64,000 bases of DNA from Methyloversatilis sp. (GTDB taxonomy: Bacteria > Pseudomonadota > Gammaproteobacteria > Burkholderiales > Rhodocyclaceae): the NCBI RefSeq assembly GCF_030696805.1, contig NZ_JAUYRO010000036.1:1-64000 (forward strand), written 5' to 3'. The first letter of the stretch is position 1. Every line of letters starts with the position of its first letter. The position numbers and the translations under genes were made by a program. The notes beneath the pieces are model-generated. The model ran no database searches, was not told where the DNA came from, and saw only the letters and a program-made list of their open reading frames with translations. Shown piece by piece: positions 31,730-40,831 of the stretch.

Positions 31730-33307
31730 TTACTTCAGCGCCTTGACCAGTGCGTTGAACTGCACGTGGAGCGATTTGTCATGCGGCGTCACCGGTGGAA
31801 TCGGCTGCGAAATGTCGAGCAACTGGTACACCGCCATCTGCGCCACCCGCACCGAGAACTCCACCGTGAACACGGTATCGAGCGGGATGTCGACGAACTG
31901 GCTGATGAAGGCGAAGTTTTTCGTGTCGGGCGGCACCGGCAGCGGGCGGTCGCCGGGCGCGCGCGGCATGAACATGCTGGTGATGTAGGGCATGCGGCAG
32001 GGGATGCAGTTGGCGGTGTCCATCGTTTCCAGGTCGAAGCGCAGGTGGCCGCACAGCTCCTGCAACAGCTCGGCGCCGGTGCAGTCGGCCATGGCCTTGG
32101 CGACGAAGTTGCCGATGCGGTCGGGGAACAGTCCGTAGCCCCAGAACACCTGCACGTCGGCCGGCTGGTTGGCGAAGTGCGGCTGGTGCGCCAGCACGAT
32201 GGACATCAGCCAGTTCGAATCCTTGAACGTCACCAGCCCGCCGGTGCCGGCTTCGTTGCCGCTGAAGCGCTGCATCAGGTCGAAAAAGGCCGGGTCTTTC
32301 AGCGTGACCGTGAACGACGCCCAGTCGGATTGCGCGACACAGCTGTTGAACGCCGCCGGGTTGCCGAACGACGGCCGCCCTTGGGCGAGCGTTTCCCACA
32401 AGGTCCAGCTGCCGTTGCGGGCCTTCTTCAGCTTGGCCGGTGCCGCACGCATCGAGCCCAGGCTGGAGGCATCGGTCATCGAACCGTTCTGCACGAAGGT
32501 CAGGTCGCCGTCGTCCAGCGAAAGGGTCTGCGCCTCTCCCTTCACGGTGCACTGAATTGCGCTGACTTCGAACGGGCCGTCGGCCGTCCGCTGGTCGAGC
32601 CCGGTGACGGTGCAGTCATTGATCAGGCGCACGCCCTGCGCTTCGAGCCAGCGCTGCAGCGGCACCACCAGCGAGTCGTACTGGTTCAGCACGGTGCGCT
32701 TGACGCCGGCCAGCGTTTCGATGCGCGAGAACTCCAGCATGAAGCGGTGCAGGTAGCGCCTGAACTCGACCGCGCTGTGCCAGGGCTGGAAGGCGAAGGT
32801 GGTAACCCACATGAACCAGAACTCGGTCTCGAAAAAAGCGGGTGACAGGTGGTCGGTGATGCGGCTCGAGCCGAGCGAGGCTTCGTCGGCATTGGCGAGC
32901 TTGAGCAGTTCCACCCGGTCGTGCATCGAAAAGCCCATGGAGGACACCGGCACCCGGGCGCGGCGGCTGTCGACCAGGCGCGCCATCGCGTTGGATACAT
33001 GCTTTTCGTTGAATTCCCGCGTCTCCTCGAACACGCTGAGGCCCGGTCGTGCGAGCGACGGGATGGACTTGAACAACGCCCAGGTGCACTCGTAATTGTC
33101 GGTGGTGAGCATGCGACCGCCGCGCATCGAATAGCCGCGATCTGCATCACCCGATCCATCGAGGCTGCCACCCATTACCGGGCCGGTCTCCAGGATGGAA
33201 ATCCGGCTGCCCGGCATGCCGCCGTCACGGATCAGGAAAGCGGCGGCGGCCAGCGAGCCGATGCCGCCACCAACGAAAAAGGCTTTGCGTGTCGACGTCG
33301 TGCTCAT
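31730..33307 (-). CDS. ohyA: Oleate hydratase
   Basis: An FAD-dependent fatty-acid double-bond hydratase (once called myosin-cross-reactive antigen) of 525 residues. It adds water to oleic or related unsaturated acids to make hydroxy fatty acids. The dinucleotide-binding motif VGGGIGSLAAAAFLI is at about residues 12-26, and RGGRMLTTDNYECTW follows near 62, including the conserved Glu. NCIPCRMPYITSMFMPR near 430 is also typical. With the neighbouring oxidoreductase, aldehyde dehydrogenase, SDR and alcohol dehydrogenase it suggests fatty-acid or aldehyde conversion or detoxification. Confidence 0.93.
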   Translation of the reverse strand: MSTTSTRKAFFVGGGIGSLAAAAFLIRDGGMPGSRISILETGPVMGGSLDGSGDADRGYSMRGGRMLTTDNYECTWALFKSIPSLARPGLSVFEETREFNEKHVSNAMARLVDSRRARVPVSSMGFSMHDRVELLKLANADEASLGSSRITDHLSPAFFETEFWFMWVTTFAFQPWHSAVEFRRYLHRFMLEFSRIETLAGVKRTVLNQYDSLVVPLQRWLEAQGVRLINDCTVTGLDQRTADGPFEVSAIQCTVKGEAQTLSLDDGDLTFVQNGSMTDASSLGSMRAAPAKLKKARNGSWTLWETLAQGRPSFGNPAAFNSCVAQSDWASFTVTLKDPAFFDLMQRFSGNEAGTGGLVTFKDSNWLMSIVLAHQPHFANQPADVQVFWGYGLFPDRIGNFVAKAMADCTGAELLQELCGHLRFDLETMDTANCIPCRMPYITSMFMPRAPGDRPLPVPPDTKNFAFISQFVDIPLDTVFTVEFSVRVAQMAVYQLLDISQPIPPVTPHDKSLHVQFNALVKALK

Positions 33308-33575
33308 GGTTTTTTCATGGACCGATCAGCTGGCGGAATAGCCGGGCTCCGACGCTATGCGACACGCCTATCGTGGTCTGTGCGCTGGGCAACACCTCGC
33401 GATCGACGGCCCCGGGCGGGCTGAAGCGCTGCGTGCGCCATCGAACAGACCCGACAAACCGCGCCGTTCAGCCTGCGTGGACCATCCCCCCAACCGGCTC
33501 CCGAGGCGTGTCGAGCGCAACACGACGGCCGCGCTCCGGCGTCCCGATCCACGAACCCGAAGGACACCCGTTCGC

Positions 33576-34958
33576 ATGGCCTATCAGAGCATCAACCCCA
33601 ATGACGGCAAGCTGCTCAAGAGCTTCGAGCACATGAGCAGCGGGCAACTCGACACCGCACTGGCGACGGCCGAGTCCTGCTTCCAAGTCTGGAAGCACAC
33701 CGGCTTTGCCGAACGGGCAGACATCGTGAACAAGGCGGCAACGTTGCTGCGCGCCCATGTCGATGACTTCGCGCGGCTGGCCACGCTGGAGATGGGCAAG
33801 CGCATCGATGAAGCGCGCGGCGAGGTCAGATTCAGTGCTGACATCCTGGCCTACTACGCGGCGCACGCGGAATCCTTTCTGGCGCCCGTTACGCTGCATC
33901 CGAAGAACGGTGAGGCGCACATGGAAAGCTCGCCCTTGGGTGTGCTGTTCTGCGTGGAGCCGTGGAATTTCCCGTTCTACCAGCTCGCCCGCGTGGCCGG
34001 TGCGCAGTTGATGGCCGGCAATGTGCTGGTCGTGAAACATGCCGGCAGCGTGCCGCAATGCGCCATCGCCTTCGAGAAGCTGCTGCTCGACGCCGGCGCA
34101 CCGGTCGGCGCCTACACGAATCTGCTCATTTCCTACGAACAGTCCGACCGCGTGATCGACGACCCGCGCATCAAGGGTGTGGCACTCACCGGCAGCGTGC
34201 CGGCAGGGCGCGTCGTGGCCGCCCGCGCCGGGCAGAACCTGAAGAAGTCGACCATGGAGCTGGGCGGCAGCGACGCCTTCATCGTGCTCGACGACGCCGA
34301 CCTGGACCAGACCCTTCCGTGGGCCGTGTGGGGCCGCATGTACAACACCGGCCAGACCTGCTGCGCGGCCAAGCGCTTCATCGTGCAGGATGCCGTCGCC
34401 GACCGCTTCCTGGCGGGATTCCGCACGGCGCTCGAAGCCCTCAGGCCGGGCGACCCGATGGACGAGAGCACGACGCTGGGCCCGCTGTCCTCCGAAGCGG
34501 CGCTGGTGCAACTGCTGGCGCAGGTCGATGCCGCCGTCAAGGACGGCGCCACGCTGCTGCTGGGCGGCGCGCGTCTGGATCGCCCGGGCTTCTTCATGCA
34601 ACCCACGATCCTGACCGACATCGCGCCCGGCAACCGCGCTTTCCGGGACGAGTTCTTCGGCCCGGTGGCGTCGTTCTACCGTGTGAAGACCGAAGACGAA
34701 GCCATCGCGCTGGCCAACGATTCCGACTTCGGCCTCGGCGGTTCGGTGTGGACGCGGGACGAAGCGCGCGGCAGGCGCGTGGCCAGCCGCGTCGACACCG
34801 GCATGATGTTCATCAACAACCTCGACTGGAGCGATGCCGAACTGCCGTTCGGCGGCATCAAGCACTCGGGCTATGGCCGCGAACTCGGCGACCTGGGCAT
34901 CCAGGAATTCGTCAACAAGAAGCTGGTCCGCAGCGGGCACACCGCCGCGCCCGTCTGA
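33576..34958 (+). CDS. Aldehyde dehydrogenase, succinate-semialdehyde type
   Basis: An NAD(P)-dependent aldehyde dehydrogenase of 460 residues. CVEPWNFPFYQLARV near 128 is the oxyanion and cofactor region, ELGGSDAFIV near 228 carries the catalytic Glu, and NTGQTCCAAKR near 258 carries the catalytic Cys. The SINPNDGKLLK start and overall length match the short succinate-semialdehyde dehydrogenase (GabD/Sad-like) group. The substrate may instead be an aldehyde from the local alcohol/lipid pathway. I chose the ATG at 33576. The open frame reaches 33357 but has no family similarity there. Confidence 0.9.
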   Translation: MAYQSINPNDGKLLKSFEHMSSGQLDTALATAESCFQVWKHTGFAERADIVNKAATLLRAHVDDFARLATLEMGKRIDEARGEVRFSADILAYYAAHAESFLAPVTLHPKNGEAHMESSPLGVLFCVEPWNFPFYQLARVAGAQLMAGNVLVVKHAGSVPQCAIAFEKLLLDAGAPVGAYTNLLISYEQSDRVIDDPRIKGVALTGSVPAGRVVAARAGQNLKKSTMELGGSDAFIVLDDADLDQTLPWAVWGRMYNTGQTCCAAKRFIVQDAVADRFLAGFRTALEALRPGDPMDESTTLGPLSSEAALVQLLAQVDAAVKDGATLLLGGARLDRPGFFMQPTILTDIAPGNRAFRDEFFGPVASFYRVKTEDEAIALANDSDFGLGGSVWTRDEARGRRVASRVDTGMMFINNLDWSDAELPFGGIKHSGYGRELGDLGIQEFVNKKLVRSGHTAAPV

Positions 34959-34983
34959 TCACGCACGCCAGAAAGTGACCACC

Positions 34984-35853
34984 ATGAACACGCCCGCCCC
35001 CCGCCTGCTGTCCGACGAATCACCCGTCTGGTTCATCACCGGCTGCTCCACCGGCTTCGGTCAGGAACTGGCCAGGCAGGCTATCGCGCTGGGCTACCGC
35101 ACGGTGGTGACCGCGCGCGACCCCGCCAAGCTGGACGACTTCGAAGAGAGCGACAAGGTGCTCGTGCTGACGCTCGACGTCACCCGGCCGGATCAGGTCG
35201 CGGCCGCCATCGAGGCGGCCGAGGCGTGCTTCGGCGGCATCGACGTGCTGGTGAACAATGCCGGCATCGGCTATTTCGCCGCGATCGAGGAGGGCGAGGC
35301 CGCGGAAGTGCTCAGGATGTTCGAGGTGAACGTGTTCGGTCTGACCGCCATGATTCAGGCGGCGCTGCCGGGCATGCGCAAGCGCCGCAGCGGCTGCATC
35401 GTCAATCTGTCGTCACTGGCGGGCCTGCGCGGCATGCCTGCCCTGGGGCAGTACAACGCCACCAAATTCGCCGTCGAAGGCTTGTCCGAAGCACTGCGCC
35501 GCGAGGTCGAGCCGCTGGGCATCCAGGTGATGGTGGTCGAACCCAGCGGGTTCCGCACCGACTGGGCCGGACGCTCGGCCAATGAGAGCGCACTGCAGAT
35601 CGATGACTATCAGGCCACCGCAGGCGCGGTGCGCGCTGCCGTGCGCGAGTCGTCCGGCAAGCAGCCGGGCGACCCGGTGCGGGCAGTCAAGGCCATCATC
35701 GAAGCGGTCAGTTCAGGTCAGCCGCCGCATCACCTGCTGCTCGGCAACGACGCCTTCGAGGGTGCGATGGCCAAGGTGGACGAACTGCGCAACGACTTCA
35801 TGGCCGGCGAGGCGGTCGCGCGCGGTGCCGATTTCCCGGAAACGGCGACATGA
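34984..35853 (+). CDS. Short-chain dehydrogenase/reductase
   Basis: An NAD(P)-dependent SDR of 289 residues. The cofactor loop is TGCSTGFGQELA (about 20-31), NNAGIGY lies near 94, and the catalytic Ser and YNATK lie near 142-162. The TGCSTGFG variant is typical of retinol/ketosteroid-like SDRs annotated as oxidoreductases of unknown substrate. It starts 25 bases after the aldehyde dehydrogenase and overlaps the alcohol dehydrogenase by four bases. Confidence 0.92.
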   Translation: MNTPAPRLLSDESPVWFITGCSTGFGQELARQAIALGYRTVVTARDPAKLDDFEESDKVLVLTLDVTRPDQVAAAIEAAEACFGGIDVLVNNAGIGYFAAIEEGEAAEVLRMFEVNVFGLTAMIQAALPGMRKRRSGCIVNLSSLAGLRGMPALGQYNATKFAVEGLSEALRREVEPLGIQVMVVEPSGFRTDWAGRSANESALQIDDYQATAGAVRAAVRESSGKQPGDPVRAVKAIIEAVSSGQPPHHLLLGNDAFEGAMAKVDELRNDFMAGEAVARGADFPETAT

Positions 35854-36884
35854 CGACGCGCACGATGCAGGCCGCGCAGGTGGAGCAGTTCGGCAAACCG
35901 CTGGTGCTGAAGGACATCGATATCCCCACACCCGGTGCGGGCCAGATCCTCGTCAAGACCGAAGCCTGCGGCGTCTGCCACACCGACCTGCACGCCGCCG
36001 CCGGCGACTGGCCACTGAAACCTGCGCCGCCGTTCACGCCCGGGCACGAGGGCATCGGCATCGTCACGGCGCTGGGTGCCGGCGTCACTGCCGTGAAGGA
36101 AGGCGACCGCGTTGGCGTGCCCTGGCTCTATTCGGCCTGCGGTCATTGCGAATTCTGTCTGGCGGCACAGGAACCGGTGTGTGCCGACGCGCAGTTCGGC
36201 GGGTACTCGAAGAACGGTGGCTTCGCCGAATACATCATCGCCGACCCGAACTACGTTGCCCACATCCCGGCGGGTCTTGCCGCTCACGATGCGGCGCCCT
36301 TGATCTGCGCCGGCATCACCTCATACAAGGGTCTGAAGGAAACGCAGGCCCGTCCGGGACAATGGGTGGTCGTGTCGGGCGTCGGCGGCCTGGGGCACCT
36401 GGCGGTGCAGTACGCCAAGGCCATGGGTCTGCACGTGTGCGCGGTCGATATCGATGACGGAAAACTCGACCACGCAAAACGCCTCGGCGCCGATGCCGTG
36501 ATCAACGTCCGGACGGGTGACCCGGCGCTGGCGGTCAGAGACATTACCGATGGAGGCGCGCACGGCGTGCTGATCACCGCACCGTCCCTGCCCGCGTTCC
36601 GGCAAGGCATCGGCATGACCCGCAAGCACGGCACCTGCGTGCTGGTGGGCATTCCACCAGGCGAATTTCCGACGCCGCTGTTCGAGGTGGTGGCCAACTG
36701 CATCACCATTCGCGGCTCCTTCGTCGGCAACCGGCAGGACATGGCCGAAGCACTGGCCTTCGCTGCTGACGGCAAGGTGAAGGCCGACATTGAATTGCAG
36801 CCCCTGTCGGCGATCAACGCCGTTTTTGAACGTCTGGCCAAAGGTGAAGTGCCATCGCGCGTGGTGCTGGACTTCACGGGCTGA
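35850..36884 (+). CDS. Zinc-dependent alcohol dehydrogenase, AdhP-like
   Basis: A 344-residue zinc MDR alcohol dehydrogenase that interconverts primary alcohols and aldehydes with NAD. The catalytic zinc ligands are in EACGVCHTDLHAA and GHEGIG (about 38-75). The four structural-zinc cysteines are in ACGHCEFCLAAQEPVC near 98-113. The NAD loop is VSGVGGLGHLAVQYAKAMG near 172. The ATG overlaps the SDR stop (ATGA). The three-gene operon aldehyde dehydrogenase-SDR-ADH has the logic of an alcohol-to-acid oxidation pathway. Confidence 0.94.
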   Translation: MTTRTMQAAQVEQFGKPLVLKDIDIPTPGAGQILVKTEACGVCHTDLHAAAGDWPLKPAPPFTPGHEGIGIVTALGAGVTAVKEGDRVGVPWLYSACGHCEFCLAAQEPVCADAQFGGYSKNGGFAEYIIADPNYVAHIPAGLAAHDAAPLICAGITSYKGLKETQARPGQWVVVSGVGGLGHLAVQYAKAMGLHVCAVDIDDGKLDHAKRLGADAVINVRTGDPALAVRDITDGGAHGVLITAPSLPAFRQGIGMTRKHGTCVLVGIPPGEFPTPLFEVVANCITIRGSFVGNRQDMAEALAFAADGKVKADIELQPLSAINAVFERLAKGEVPSRVVLDFTG

Positions 36885-36910
36885 AGCCGTCGATCCGGCA
36901 GTCGATGTCG
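36883..36910 (-). pseudogene. Short fragment of phnA/yjdM
   Basis: About 28 bases match the intact phnA (30205-30232) at all but two positions, in the same orientation, encoding part of IDCKIDGFG. The fragment begins at the ADH stop and ends at the point where similarity of the next gene to rhuM begins. It marks a rearrangement junction between copies of the two genes found together in the first island. Confidence 0.6.
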
Positions 36911-37480
36911 CGTGACGGCGTACAGCAACAGGTTCTGTACGGTGGCGAAGAAAATCTGCGTCGCCTGGTCGCTCTTGTCGTAGTCGCTGCTCAAGGCAAA
37001 CAGGTCGCGCACCTTCTGGTAGAAGCGCTTCTCCGAGGCACGGATGTCCCGGATGCGCGCCAGCATTTCATCGAAGTGGTCCGGGCGGCCATCCGGGTTC
37101 TTCAGACGCTCGTCGTCCAGCACGAAGCCCTTGAGCAGATACTCCTTGAGCACCGTGGTCGCCCAGCGGCGGAACTGCACCCCGCGCGGCGAGCGCACCC
37201 GGTAGCCCACGGTCAGGATGGCGTCGAGGTTGTAGAGCGTGACCGGACGCTTCACCTCGCGCGAACCTTCGATCTGAACTACCGAGGAATCCTCGGTAGT
37301 TGCCTCGCGACTCAACTCCCCATCTTCAAAGATGTTCTTCAGATGCAGGCCGACATTGTCAGTCGTCACATCGAACAGCTCGGCCATTTCCAGCTGTGTC
37401 AGCCATTCCGTCTGCTGATCGGCCCGCAGCCTGATCTGGCTGCGGCCGTCTTCGGTGGTATAGAGAATCAGTTCGCTCAT
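36911..37480 (-). pseudogene. Truncated RhuM family gene
   Basis: The N-terminal 185 or so residues are a good RhuM: WLTQLEMAELFDVTTDNVGL (about 26-45), SREVKRPVTLYNLDAILTVG and VRSPRGVQFRRWA. They parallel the intact paralogue at 20067-21119. After VQNLLLYAVT similarity stops, and the frame runs through a phnA fragment and then antisense to the ADH gene, to a stop at 36284. The C-terminal half is lost. It could yield a 398-residue chimera but is best treated as a 3'-truncated gene. Confidence 0.8.
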
Positions 37481-37507
37481 GATGTTTATAGAAAACCGGC
37501 TGTCAAT

Positions 37508-37996
37508 TTACCCGCGCCACTGCTTCAGTCGAGCCTGGCATTCGACATGTGGCAAACGCGCGTTCCTTCGCAACATGAGTTCAAGACAGTCGGCGGCGCG
37601 AGCCGGCGGGATCACCGCATGCTCGACCAGACGATCCAGAAGCCATAGCGCGCCATGCACTTCCAGGCCGTCCTTCTGTGCCTGCTTTCTCAGCCGGCCA
37701 TCACCGGTGAGCAGTGGTCGTGCGGTCTGCCGAGCCAGAAAGTAGCAGGAGACGTCGGGCAGGGAACTGTTGTTGTGTTCGATCATCATGCCGTGCAGCT
37801 CGGTGATTGCGGTGCCGTCCATCCCCTCGACAACCAGGCCTCGCGCGAGCAGGGCGGCATGGTCGAAGTCCTTCAGCTCGTCCAGTACGAAATCGGTACA
37901 GCAGAGCGCAAACGGCAGCCGGAACAACTCGTCGAGCAGGCCGGCGTTGTTGAAATCAATCCAGATATTGGTGTCGCTGATGTAGATCCGGCTCAT
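37508..37996 (-). CDS. PIN-domain protein, probable toxin partner of XRE/ImmA
   Basis: A 162-residue PIN-like nuclease. Acidic residues expected at the active site are visible: Asp in SDTNIWIDF near residue 8, Glu in DELKDF near 39, Asp in LPDVSCYFLA near 80 and Asp in LLTGDGRLR near 98. PIN toxins cut RNA. It begins 11 bases after the stop of an XRE/ImmA-type gene and is surely cotranscribed with it. The pair resembles reported modules of ImmA/IrrE-HTH proteins with PIN-like (DUF4411-type) partners. The toxin role is inference. Confidence 0.82.
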   Translation of the reverse strand: MSRIYISDTNIWIDFNNAGLLDELFRLPFALCCTDFVLDELKDFDHAALLARGLVVEGMDGTAITELHGMMIEHNNSSLPDVSCYFLARQTARPLLTGDGRLRKQAQKDGLEVHGALWLLDRLVEHAVIPPARAADCLELMLRRNARLPHVECQARLKQWRG

Positions 37997-38007
37997 GCGG
38001 AAACGGC

Positions 38008-39051
38008 CTACACCTCGATCGCGGGCTCAAGCTGATCGATCGGCCGCTGCAGGAATTCGGACGCGCGGGACCGGGTGAACAGATCCTCCGCCAGGCCCCA
38101 GAACACCAGAGATTCGAAGCGGCGGGGCTGCTCGGCAGGCAACGGTTCCGGCTCGGAAGAACGCCAGCCATTCACGTTGAACTGGATAGACGCGGACTTG
38201 TAACCGGGCTCGCTCAACAGATCCAGATCCTTCAGCCGACGCAGAGCCACCTGCATGGACACGCCGTAACGGCGCTTGGCGTTGAGCAGTTCCATCATGT
38301 GAACCCTGGAGCGCTGGTGGCTGCCGAAATCCAGAACGACCTGATCCCTGGAGTACAGGAAAGCGCCCGCGAAGCGATGGCAGCACGCCTCTTGCTCCCG
38401 TTCAGGCATCTCTTCCGGCAGGGCCATGATCCAGTGCCCGAGCTCGTGCGCAGCCGTGAAACGCATGCGCTCGCCGGGGCGGGTGCGATTCAGGGCGATC
38501 AGCACGTGCTGCTCGTCATGGGTGGCGGCGCATGCGCCGTCGAAGTCATCCGGCCCGTCGAGCAGCGCGACCTTGATTCCATGGTCTTCGAGCAGTTCGG
38601 TCAGGTTGGCGATCGCATCGCCACCGATGGCCCAGTCTTCCCTGAGCTTTCTGGCCGCGTCTTCGGCGGCGTCTACGGACGCGACGGGTATGGCGCGCGC
38701 AGGAACGGCGTCCAGCGCGACGTCCGCCGCGTCGAAGCATCGCTCCAGCGCGATGTAACGCTCCAGATGCTCGCGCATCTGCTCCTCGACCTGTTGCTGT
38801 CGATACTTCGGCATCTTTGCGAGCTTGCGGAATTCCAGCGGCGCCAGCGTCACGGCGTCCGGGCGAAAGAAGTACTCGGGCTTCACGTCCAGCGCGTGTG
38901 CCAGTTGCAGCAGGCGCGTCGAATTCGGCACCGCGGCGCCCTTCTCGAACTTGCTCAAGGCCTGCTTGCTGATATCGCCCAGCCTCTGCGCAAGATCTTC
39001 GAGGCTCAAACCCCGGAGCACGCGGGCACGGCGGATGCGGTCATGGATCAT
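38008..39051 (-). CDS. XRE-family HTH and ImmA/IrrE metallopeptidase fusion
   Basis: A 347-residue regulator-protease. The N-terminal Cro/C1 HTH (about 1-60) has LSLEDLAQRLGDISKQALSK. The central and C-terminal part holds the zinc-peptidase motif AAHELGHWIMAL near 220, with the HExxH core. ImmA/IrrE proteases cleave a cognate repressor, and those fused to HTH are often antitoxin-like regulators of stress or phage response. I chose the ATG at 39051. The open frame upstream runs into the operator and lacks similarity. Its probable partner is the downstream PIN gene. Confidence 0.9.
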   Translation of the reverse strand: MIHDRIRRARVLRGLSLEDLAQRLGDISKQALSKFEKGAAVPNSTRLLQLAHALDVKPEYFFRPDAVTLAPLEFRKLAKMPKYRQQQVEEQMREHLERYIALERCFDAADVALDAVPARAIPVASVDAAEDAARKLREDWAIGGDAIANLTELLEDHGIKVALLDGPDDFDGACAATHDEQHVLIALNRTRPGERMRFTAAHELGHWIMALPEEMPEREQEACCHRFAGAFLYSRDQVVLDFGSHQRSRVHMMELLNAKRRYGVSMQVALRRLKDLDLLSEPGYKSASIQFNVNGWRSSEPEPLPAEQPRRFESLVFWGLAEDLFTRSRASEFLQRPIDQLEPAIEV

Positions 39052-39061
39052 TGCGGCCTCC

Positions 39062-39103
39062 CAGGTTGACAACCATATACAAAATATAGGAATCGTCAAC
39101 CTG
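39062..39103. promoter_or_regulatory. Operator/promoter of the XRE-ImmA-PIN operon
   Basis: Nine-base arms CAGGTTGAC (39062-39070) and GTCAACCTG (39095-39103) form a perfect inverted repeat around the AT-rich centre CATATACAAAATATAGG. The centre resembles a -10 element in a GC-rich context. The site begins 11 bases upstream of the XRE/ImmA start, so self-repression by the encoded HTH domain is likely. It is based on sequence symmetry and location only. Confidence 0.7.
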
Positions 39104-39379
39104 ATTGCTGCGCTGACTGGTGAGCGCGTCATTTAACGCCGCTCGCCCTGCGAAATCGCCTTGGTCGTGTTCATCGAACGGGCGGTACATCCTGGCGAGA
39201 ATGCGCTCAACCACAGTGCGCAGAATGGGCAGCGGGCGATCCTACGGCACGCGTTGCGCCAGGCTCACGTTTCACCGAAACCTGTCGAGCGGATCGACAC
39301 ATCCGGAAATCGTGTTCAAAAACCAGGCGAAAATCGACACGTTTTACGGACATGTCGATCACGTCGACGCGTCTCGCGG
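39104..39379. other. Gap between the XRE-ImmA-PIN operon and fic
   Basis: Some 276 bases with open stretches on both strands but no ribosome site, no family resemblance and no strong hairpin. The base composition is less GC-biased than the neighbours. It may be a decayed gene, but I see nothing to support a specific identity. Confidence 0.5.
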
Positions 39380-40456
39380 TCAACCCGCCAGCTCGTTGAA
39401 CAAGGCTTCGTTGATGTAGTACTTCTCCCGGCCGTGCTTCTGTTCGCGCAGGATGCCAAGCCCGGCAAGGTTCTGCAGATAGGTTGAAGCGGTCTGCCGC
39501 TTGGCGATGCCCGCGTCGACGACGAACTGGATCTTCGTGTACGGGTGCCGGAAGATGACCTCGATCAGATCCTTGCTGTAGATCGCCGGCGCTTCGGTCT
39601 GCACCCGTGCGCGCACGCTTTCCATCAAGGCACGAATCCGCTGCACCTGGTCGTGGGTCTGCTGCGCCGTCGATTCGATGGCGCGCAACATGAACAGAAT
39701 CCAGTTCTCCCAGTCCTGAGACTCGGTGACGCGGCGCAAACCTTCGTAGTAGGCCGCACGGTTGGCGATGATGTAGCGCGAAAGGCACAGGACCGGTATG
39801 TCGAGCAGCCCCTTCTCGACCAGATACAGCAGATTCAGGATGCGCCCGGTACGGCCATTGCCATCCGGAAACGGATGGATCGCCTCGAACTGGTAATGCA
39901 TCACCGCCATCTTCACCAGCGGGTCGATGCCGTCGTCGGCATGGATGAACTGTTCGAGGTTTCCCAGCTTGTCGCGAATCACCGCTTCGCCGACCGGCGG
40001 CGTGTACACCACCTCGCCGGCCTCGTTCTTCAGCGCCGTACCCGGAATCGCCCGGATGTCGAGTTCGGTCTGCTTGATCAGGCGGACGATTTCGATGAAC
40101 AGGTTGGTCGTCAGCGGCCGAGCCTTCAGCGCCTGAAAGCCGTGATAGAGCGCTTCCCGGTAGCGCAGGACTTCCTTCGTGTGCGGATCGCTCTTGCCCT
40201 CGGGATCGGCGTCGGCCCGATACAGCTCATCGTTGGTGGTGACGATATTCTCGATCTCGGACGACAGACGGGCTTCCTGCAGCGCAATGCTGCTGATCAG
40301 CATGCCCTGGTTGGGTATCTGCGCCGCCAGACCCCGCAGGTTGGCCAGCACACGATTTGAGCTGATCGCCTGCTTGAGAACGGCCCGGGTTTCGAGTTCG
40401 ACCGGCGGCGGAAGCAGGGGCAGGTCGTTGTAGGGCTGCGCGCGATCGAACGGCAT
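39380..40456 (-). CDS. Fic family AMP-transferase with N-terminal inhibitory helix
   Basis: A 358-residue Fic protein that transfers AMP to hydroxyl side chains of target proteins. The active-site motif HPFPDGNGRTGR is near residue 195. An inhibitory motif SSEIEN lies near 65, N-terminal to the Fic core, so it is a class II, self-restrained enzyme whose Glu blocks ATP. The C-terminal third (about 290-355) looks like a winged helix (KRQTASTYLQNLAGLGIL), as in SoFic-type proteins. The target is unknown, and it may regulate its own promoter. Confidence 0.92.
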   Translation of the reverse strand: MPFDRAQPYNDLPLLPPPVELETRAVLKQAISSNRVLANLRGLAAQIPNQGMLISSIALQEARLSSEIENIVTTNDELYRADADPEGKSDPHTKEVLRYREALYHGFQALKARPLTTNLFIEIVRLIKQTELDIRAIPGTALKNEAGEVVYTPPVGEAVIRDKLGNLEQFIHADDGIDPLVKMAVMHYQFEAIHPFPDGNGRTGRILNLLYLVEKGLLDIPVLCLSRYIIANRAAYYEGLRRVTESQDWENWILFMLRAIESTAQQTHDQVQRIRALMESVRARVQTEAPAIYSKDLIEVIFRHPYTKIQFVVDAGIAKRQTASTYLQNLAGLGILREQKHGREKYYINEALFNELAG

Positions 40457-40831
40457 TCAGCGACCTTTGAATGAAGACGTGTCTAAAAATAGCTAACTTT
40501 TAGACATATGGCGAGCGATCTGTATAGATATCGGCGTTTTCTATATATATGCACAGAGGTCATTGACCTGCCAGGGCTTCTGCCGTCACAGCCAAACTTA
40601 ACCCGGCGAGCTGACCCACGCCGACCGAGGTGTGCTGAAGCACGTGCTGCACAACCCCATGGCAGGACGTAGGTGCAACGCGGGGAATTCGTTGGCATCG
40701 TGCGCGAAGAGCCCGCCCCCAAGGAATGGCGAACTCTTCCCTCTCGATAACCTCTGACCGGAAGCAGGACACGATATCCAGCCGGATATCATTGCTATAC
40801 TTTTCCGCCACTACGAGAGACCGACTTGACG
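40457..40831. promoter_or_regulatory. Divergent control region between fic and the TIGR04255-like cassette
   Basis: Close to the fic start there is a perfect inverted repeat (TGTCTAAAA at 40480-40488, TTTTAGACA at 40498-40506) and an imperfect AT-rich palindrome around 40518-40545, a probable operator and promoter for fic. At the other end GATATCC (40773-40779) and GGATATC (40784-40790) form a palindrome next to a -10-like TATACT (40796-40801), about 30 bases before the TIGR04255-like gene. The middle (about 40560-40770) shows no gene. Confidence 0.62.

Noticed and set aside
33357-33575. 73-codon N-terminal extension of the aldehyde dehydrogenase
   Set aside because: The extension is Arg/Pro-rich with no similarity, while the ATG at 33576 begins the conserved SINPNDGK region.
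36284-36910. C-terminal half of a complete RhuM protein
   Set aside because: After the junction the frame translates a phnA fragment and the antisense strand of the alcohol dehydrogenase gene, with no RhuM similarity.
39104-39379. Possible small gene between the XRE-ImmA operon and fic
   Set aside because: There is no ribosome site, the frames are interrupted and no family resemblance can be seen on either strand.
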